A DNA stretch of 64,000 nucleotides, from assembly GCF_902506165.1 (NCBI RefSeq), contig NZ_LR733817.1, positions 1,472,255 through 1,536,254 of the forward strand. Reading direction: 5' to 3'. This DNA is from Bosea sp. 29B. GTDB taxonomy: Bacteria; Pseudomonadota; Alphaproteobacteria; Rhizobiales; Beijerinckiaceae. Both the position numbers and the translations under genes were made by a program. The notes under the pieces were generated by a model. That model did no database searches and had not been told where the DNA came from. It saw only the letters and a program-made list of their open reading frames with translations. Shown one piece after another: positions 59,672 to 64,000 of this stretch. Numbering within the stretch: position 1 is the stretch's first letter; every line of letters starts with the position of its first letter.

Positions 59672-60022
59672 TCAGCGCGCCCGTCCGTTGTACATCGTCG
59701 GGCTCAGCTCGGTCGGCTCGACGCCAGCGAGACAGCGGACGTTGATCGCGACGGTCGGCGTGCCGTCCGGCGCATTGGCACGGGCGAAAGATTCCATGCC
59801 GCAAGTCTCGCAGAAGAGATGCTGGATCTTCTGCGAGTTGAAGCGGTATTCGGTCAGCGCGTCCTCGCCCTTGGTCAGGGTGAAGCTGGTCGCCGGGCTG
59901 AAGGCCAGCACCGAGCCGCGACGCTGGCAGTAGGAGCAGTTGCAGGTGATCGTCCGCGAGAGGTCGGCCTCGACCTCGTAGGCGACCCGCCCGCAGTGAC
60001 AGGAACCTTCATACCGAGCCAT
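59672..60022 (-). CDS. GFA family zinc-binding protein
   Basis: A 116-aa protein of the GFA (glutathione-dependent formaldehyde-activating enzyme-like) family. Zinc cysteines are visible: CHCG at about 8-11, CNCSYC at 28-33 and CETCG at 71-75. The rest, including the HLFCETCGMESFARANAPDG stretch, matches the family. Most members have no proven reaction. It sits 65 bp after cobS in the same direction. Confidence 0.88.
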   Translation of the reverse strand: MARYEGSCHCGRVAYEVEADLSRTITCNCSYCQRRGSVLAFSPATSFTLTKGEDALTEYRFNSQKIQHLFCETCGMESFARANAPDGTPTVAINVRCLAGVEPTELSPTMYNGRAR

Positions 60023-60087
60023 GGCCGGCCTCCTGCTGGTTGAGCCTGGTCCGATCGCGAGAGTGGGGCCACTCTCGCGAGGGCGCT

Positions 60088-61080
60088 TCAGCTCAGGACG
60101 ACGTTGACCGCGCTTTCCGGCAATTCCTTGCCGAAGGAGCGCTGGAAGAACTCAGCCACCAGCGTGCGCTCCATCTCGTCGCACTTGTTGAGGAAGGTGA
60201 CGCGGAAGGCGAAGCCGATATCGCCGCCGAAGATCGCCGCGTTCTCGGCCCAGGTGATCACCGTACGCGGGCTCATCACGGTCGAGAGATCGCCGTTCAT
60301 GAAGGCGTTGCGGGTGAGATCGGCGACGCGGACCATCTTGTTGACGGTGTCCTTGCCCTCCGGCGAGGTCTGATAGTGCTTCGACTTGGCGAGCACGATC
60401 GCGACCTCGTTGTCGTGGGGCAGGTAGTTCAGCGTGGTGACGATCGACCAGCGGTCCATCTGGCCCTGGTTGATCTGCTGCGTGCCATGATAGAGGCCAG
60501 AGGTGTCGCCGAGGCCGACCGTGTTGGCGGTGGCGAACAGCCGGAAGGCACCGTGCGGGCGGATGACGCGCTTCTGGTCGAGCAGCGTCAGCTTGCCCGA
60601 CTGCTCGAGGATGCGCTGGATCACGAACATCACGTCCGGGCGGCCGGCATCGTACTCGTCGAAGACCAGCGCGATGTTGTTCTGCAGCGCCCAGGGCAGG
60701 ATGCCGTCCTGGAACTCGGTGATCTGCTTGCCTTCCTTCAGCACGATCGCGTCCTTGCCGACGAGGTCGAGGCGCGAGACATGGCTGTCGAGGTTGACGC
60801 GGACACAGGGCCAGTTGAGGCGGGCTGCGACCTGCTCGATATGGGTCGACTTGCCGGTGCCGTGATAGCCCGAGATCATCACGCGGCGATTATGGGCGAA
60901 GCCGGCGAGGATCGCGATCGTGGTGTCGCGGTCGAAGCGGTAGTCCGCGTCGAAGTCAGGAACATGCGCCTCGGGCTTGGAATAGGCCGGCACCTCCAGA
61001 TCGCTGTCGATCCCGAAGACCTGACGCACCGACAGCTTCATGTCGGGCATCCCGGGGGCGGAGGCAGTCGTCGTTGTCAT
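60088..61080 (-). CDS. cobS: Cobaltochelatase subunit CobS (AAA+ ATPase)
   Basis: A 330-aa AAA+ ATPase that drives cobalt insertion with CobT and CobN. Walker A GYHGTGKS at 71-78, Walker B in [12 protein letters not shown], and sensor region [11 protein letters not shown]; length matches CobS. The start at 61080 is chosen for GGAGAAG upstream; an in-frame longer start at 61230 is not supported. It is the first gene of a leftward group ending in cobT and the phytase-like gene. The gap of 146 bp to the glycosyltransferase gene upstream probably holds its promoter. Confidence 0.94.
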   Translation of the reverse strand: MTTTTASAPGMPDMKLSVRQVFGIDSDLEVPAYSKPEAHVPDFDADYRFDRDTTIAILAGFAHNRRVMISGYHGTGKSTHIEQVAARLNWPCVRVNLDSHVSRLDLVGKDAIVLKEGKQITEFQDGILPWALQNNIALVFDEYDAGRPDVMFVIQRILEQSGKLTLLDQKRVIRPHGAFRLFATANTVGLGDTSGLYHGTQQINQGQMDRWSIVTTLNYLPHDNEVAIVLAKSKHYQTSPEGKDTVNKMVRVADLTRNAFMNGDLSTVMSPRTVITWAENAAIFGGDIGFAFRVTFLNKCDEMERTLVAEFFQRSFGKELPESAVNVVLS

Positions 61081-61226
61081 CGTTCTTCTCCGGGCGCAGG
61101 ACAGGGGCCGGCTGAAGATCCGGTGTCCTGGAGCCGACCGAAAGGGAGGCGTGTAGAACCTCATTAAAGCGAAAGCGATGGAGCGGCAATTCGCAAGAGG
61201 CATGCCGTCCCTTCGCCGGCATGCAT

Positions 61227-62363
61227 TCACGCACGGCCCGCGAGCAGCTTCGCGATCGCCGCGACGGAACCCATCGCCCCGTCGAGATCGACTGTTGCAG
61301 CCGGCGGAACGCCCTGCGCCAGCGCCGCTTCGATCGCAGCAGCAAGCGCCTGTGGCCCTTCGGCAAGCTTCAGAACGCGCGCCCGCCCGGCCCGCTCCAA
61401 CGCGGCGGCACGCAAAGCCTGCTCGGTCTCGTTGCCGGCGTCGAAGGGGACGAGGAGAGCAGGCCGTGTGGCCTGCAGCAGGTCGAGTACCGTATTATAG
61501 CCCGCCTGGCTGATCGACAGCGCGCAGGTGGCGAGCAGCGCCGGGAAATCCGGCCGGGCCCATTCGACGACTGCGTTGTCCGGAGCCGATTGTCGCAGGG
61601 CGGCGAAATCGACCTCGGAGACGCCGCGGCCAATCAGGAGATGGAAAGCGCCCTGCGGCAGCAAGCGAGCCGCCGCGAGCGCGGTCTCGAACAGCGGCAG
61701 CGCTGCCGCCGAACCGCCGCCAGAGACGAGGATTGTTCCGGAAGTGCCAATGGCTGATGCCGGCAACGCAGGTGGCTCCGCCAGATAGCCCGTATAGACC
61801 AACTTGCCTGCGATCTCCGGCGTCACCGGCCAGGAGGCTTCGAGCGGCAGGACGCGTGAGTCGCCATGCACCAGCACCGCATCGAACAGCATGGCGATCC
61901 GCCCAGCGGTCTCGGCCAATCGGTCCGAACGCTGCGGCGCAACCAACACATCGCGAATCGACGACAGGACGAGCGCACGCGGATTGGCCGCCTTTACCGC
62001 CGCGATCAGCGCCAGGAACTCGTCCGCGAGCTGGCGCCGGCCGAACGGGAAATGCTCGGTGATGACGATATCCGGCGAAAGCTCGTGCGCCAGCGCGACC
62101 AGTTGATCGCGCCGTGCGGCCAGGCGCTCCGGCGTCGCCGACTTGCTGTCTTCGTCGAGCAGATTGCGGAAATCCGTGCCTTGCGTGCGCACCGGCGGCA
62201 ATTGCACGAAGCGATAATCCGCCGCCTTGCCGTCCGGCATGCCGCCGCTGACGAGCGTGACCTCGTGGCCTGCTCCAGCCAGCGCCCGCGCCAGCTGCCG
62301 CGCCCGCACGAGATGGCCGATCCCGAGCAGATGCGTGACCGCGATCAGGATGCACGCATTCAT
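61227..62363 (-). CDS. GT-B glycosyltransferase (MurG/GT28-like)
   Basis: A 378-aa glycosyltransferase of the GT-B fold. The N-terminal domain starts [21 protein letters not shown], with the glycine-rich loop of MurG-like enzymes. The C-terminal donor-binding half has [28 protein letters not shown] and the [13 protein letters not shown] motif with its acidic and glycine residues, as in GT28. The donor sugar and acceptor are unknown. It overlaps the upstream GT4 gene in ATGA and is the last gene of that operon. Confidence 0.82.
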   Translation of the reverse strand: MNACILIAVTHLLGIGHLVRARQLARALAGAGHEVTLVSGGMPDGKAADYRFVQLPPVRTQGTDFRNLLDEDSKSATPERLAARRDQLVALAHELSPDIVITEHFPFGRRQLADEFLALIAAVKAANPRALVLSSIRDVLVAPQRSDRLAETAGRIAMLFDAVLVHGDSRVLPLEASWPVTPEIAGKLVYTGYLAEPPALPASAIGTSGTILVSGGGSAAALPLFETALAAARLLPQGAFHLLIGRGVSEVDFAALRQSAPDNAVVEWARPDFPALLATCALSISQAGYNTVLDLLQATRPALLVPFDAGNETEQALRAAALERAGRARVLKLAEGPQALAAAIEAALAQGVPPAATVDLDGAMGSVAAIAKLLAGRA

Positions 62364-63631
62364 GGCGCGCCATCGTCCTTGCCGGCGACCGCCGCCAGCA
62401 GCGCCCGATGCACCCGCTCCAGCCCGGCCTGCGCCGAGAACTCGGTGCTCAACCTGTCGAAGGCGGCCGCTCCCAGCTTCCCGCGCCATTGCGGATCGCG
62501 GGCCAGCCCATCCAGCGCCTTGGCCAGGGCCGTGACGTCGCTCGGCCGCAGCAGCAACCCTTCGCGGCCATGCTCGACGAACTCGGGAATGCCGGCGAAA
62601 TCGGTGGCGACGATCGGCAGGGCCTGGCTCGCCGCCTCCATCACCACATTGGGCAAGCCGTCGCGATCGCCGTTCCCCGCCTGCTTCGAGGGCAGCACGA
62701 AGAGGTCGGCCTCGCGCAACGCCGCGACAACGGCATCCTGCGCCTGCGCTCCGCGCCACTCGATCCGCGAGGCAAGGCCCAGTTTCTCGGCTTGCGCCTT
62801 CAAGGCCGCGAGCATCTCGCCGCCACCGATATGGACGAGCCGCCAGTTCAGCTCCGCCGGCAGGATCGCCAAGGCTGCCAGCAGATCGTCAAAACCCTTC
62901 TTCGCCACCGCCCGCCCGATGGTGATGAAGCGCACCGGCTCGGCCGGATCGGAGCCGTCGCGCGGCGGGCGCGCCTCAGGCGGTACCGGAAACCGCGCAA
63001 GATCGAGCCCGTGATAGAGCAGCGCGACCGTGTCGGGCCGATCGGCAAGACGCGCGAGCTCGGCATGGCCGTCGCGGGTGCAGGTCACGCCCCAGCGCGC
63101 GTCAGTGATCTTCTCGCGCTTCTCCCAATTCGGCGTCGTCCAGATATCCTTGGCATGGGCCGAGAACGACCAGGACAGGCCCCGGCTCAACGCTGCGTAG
63201 CGGATCACGGAGGCGGGCGTGTGCAGGTAGTGGACATGAAGATGGCGGGTGCTGGCCGGCAGTTCGCGCGCCATCACACAGGCCTGGCCGAAGCGGCGCA
63301 AGCGGTTGCGCGTGCGGTCACGGGAAAAATCACGCACAAAGACGCCGAGCAGGCGCAGGATACTCGGCCGCGCGAGGGCGTCGATGATCCCGCGCAGCAC
63401 CCGCGGCCAATCGTCGTGCAGGTATTCCGGGAGATAGTGCAGCGGCGCCGTGATCTCCCGGTGCATCATGTGTCGCGCGCCATCGGTCGGGTGCCGCAGC
63501 GACCAGATCGCGAAGGGCAGGCCGAGCCGCTGCAGACCGAGCAGCTCCTGGGCGATGAAAGTCTCCGACAGGCGCGGATAACCCTTCATCGCGATCGCGA
63601 TCGCCGGTCCGGCAGGCTCTTCGCTGCTCAT
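62360..63631 (-). CDS. GT4 family glycosyltransferase
   Basis: A 423-aa retaining GT-B enzyme. The start AIAMKGYPRLSETFIAQEL is common in GT4 exopolysaccharide enzymes. RFITIGRAVAKKGFDDLLAAL opens the donor domain and the EX7E-like segment is DGLPNVVMEAASQALPIVATDFAGIPEFVEHG. It probably adds a sugar to a lipid-linked or polysaccharide acceptor at the cytoplasmic membrane face. It is coupled by overlaps to the methyltransferase gene upstream and the GT28-like gene downstream. Confidence 0.87.
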   Translation of the reverse strand: MSSEEPAGPAIAIAMKGYPRLSETFIAQELLGLQRLGLPFAIWSLRHPTDGARHMMHREITAPLHYLPEYLHDDWPRVLRGIIDALARPSILRLLGVFVRDFSRDRTRNRLRRFGQACVMARELPASTRHLHVHYLHTPASVIRYAALSRGLSWSFSAHAKDIWTTPNWEKREKITDARWGVTCTRDGHAELARLADRPDTVALLYHGLDLARFPVPPEARPPRDGSDPAEPVRFITIGRAVAKKGFDDLLAALAILPAELNWRLVHIGGGEMLAALKAQAEKLGLASRIEWRGAQAQDAVVAALREADLFVLPSKQAGNGDRDGLPNVVMEAASQALPIVATDFAGIPEFVEHGREGLLLRPSDVTALAKALDGLARDPQWRGKLGAAAFDRLSTEFSAQAGLERVHRALLAAVAGKDDGAP

Positions 63632-64000
63632 CTGCGGCCGATCAGCATGAAGCGGGTGTAGTTCTTCGTCGGCAGCGCGCCAGCGAACCACAGCTCCGAC
63701 AGTCCGGCCTGCTCCTTGAAGGCCTCGAGCGAGGGCACGCAGCTGCGATGGTCCGGCTCGCGGAAGTAATCATTGGATTGCAGCAGCAGCGGCAGCCCCA
63801 CGGGCAGGCTGGCGACCCAGCCCGGCACATCGTCGAGATGCTCGCAGCTGGTGTTGATCACCAGCCCCGGACGCCCGCCTTCGACCTGCTCGAAATCGAG
63901 CCCCATCATGTCGGCGGTCACCGCCCGGAAACGCCCCGCAGCGACATGGCGATGGTTGAGGATCTCGGCGATCGGCGCGCAATCGGGATCGATGTCGAGG
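63628..64000 (-). CDS. Class I SAM-dependent methyltransferase, C-terminal part (cut by window edge)
   Basis: The open frame continues to the end of the window with no start in the final part; about 123 codons of the C-terminus are present. Acidic-loop LDIDPDCAPIAEILN at the window edge is followed by VTADMMGLDFEQ and VINTSCEHLDDVPGW, as in class I methyltransferases of polysaccharide or small-molecule operons. SAM-binding glycine motif lies outside. The stop overlaps the GT4 start in ATGA. An ATG at 63921 is internal, not the true start. Confidence 0.75.
   Translation of the reverse strand, partial: LDIDPDCAPIAEILNHRHVAAGRFRAVTADMMGLDFEQVEGGRPGLVINTSCEHLDDVPGWVASLPVGLPLLLQSNDYFREPDHRSCVPSLEAFKEQAGLSELWFAGALPTKNYTRFMLIGRR

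Overview
The window is chromosomal DNA from a GC-rich alphaproteobacterium of the Rhizobiales (Hyphomicrobiales). I would guess a Bosea-like member of the Bradyrhizobiaceae/Boseaceae. The signs are several gene orders typical of that order: xerD - small membrane protein - aroK - aroB - CorC/HlyC protein; Suv3-like helicase - S4 protein - fdxA - carD; and cobS/cobT - phytase-like protein - rpmB - DUF3108 protein. An NdvA-like glucan exporter also fits. The species assignment is inference. No plasmid, phage or insertion-sequence genes were found; most of the window looks like core chromosome with a few accessory inserts.

Layout. 1-8.2 kb: an IclR-regulated polar amino acid ABC transporter (two permeases, ATPase, binding protein) runs leftward into a DoeB-like deacetylase and an EutB/threonine-dehydratase-like PLP enzyme, facing a Gfo/Idh dehydrogenase and a signal-less binding-protein homologue. 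8.3-11 kb: a small unknown protein, a PHA-system protein and a CPA2 antiporter. 11-17 kb: xerD, a 48-aa membrane protein, a pabB-pabC fusion, aroK, aroB and a CorC-like protein. 17-29 kb: a TetR/DUF1348 pair with a clear operator, a Ca/H antiporter, an orphan TRAP binding protein, an NdvA-like exporter, a motAB-type pair, a VanX-like dipeptidase, a CAP lipoprotein and a large MscS-type channel.

29.4-35.1 kb is one rightward cluster: a two-subunit molybdenum hydroxylase, translationally coupled to soxX, then soxY, soxZ, soxA and a secreted esterase. No soxB or soxCD is present. 35-44 kb holds a ROK-family protein whose conserved motifs occur in circularly permuted order, an amidohydrolase, a spermidine-synthase-like protein, an Asp/Glu racemase, tRNA-Arg(CCT), an M48 protease and a dienelactone hydrolase. 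44-49.5 kb is carD, fdxA, the S4 protein and the helicase.

49.8-54.3 kb is the most accessory-looking part. A TetR regulator sits behind an apparently leaderless promoter with an 18-bp palindrome and is coupled to an HLD-II haloalkane dehalogenase, facing an epoxide-hydrolase-like enzyme. Next comes a probable polymorphic toxin with a PD-(D/E)XK-like C-terminal domain, overlapped by its likely immunity gene. 54.3-64 kb is a DUF3108 protein, rpmB, a phytase-like protein, cobT, two tandem GNATs, a GFA protein, cobS and the end of a glycosyltransferase/methyltransferase operon cut by the window edge.

Two families of dispersed intergenic palindromic repeats (about 105 and 110 bp) occur at 1, 2141, 4295, 8583, 35119 and 55705. 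All calls come from reading the sequence; no database search was run.
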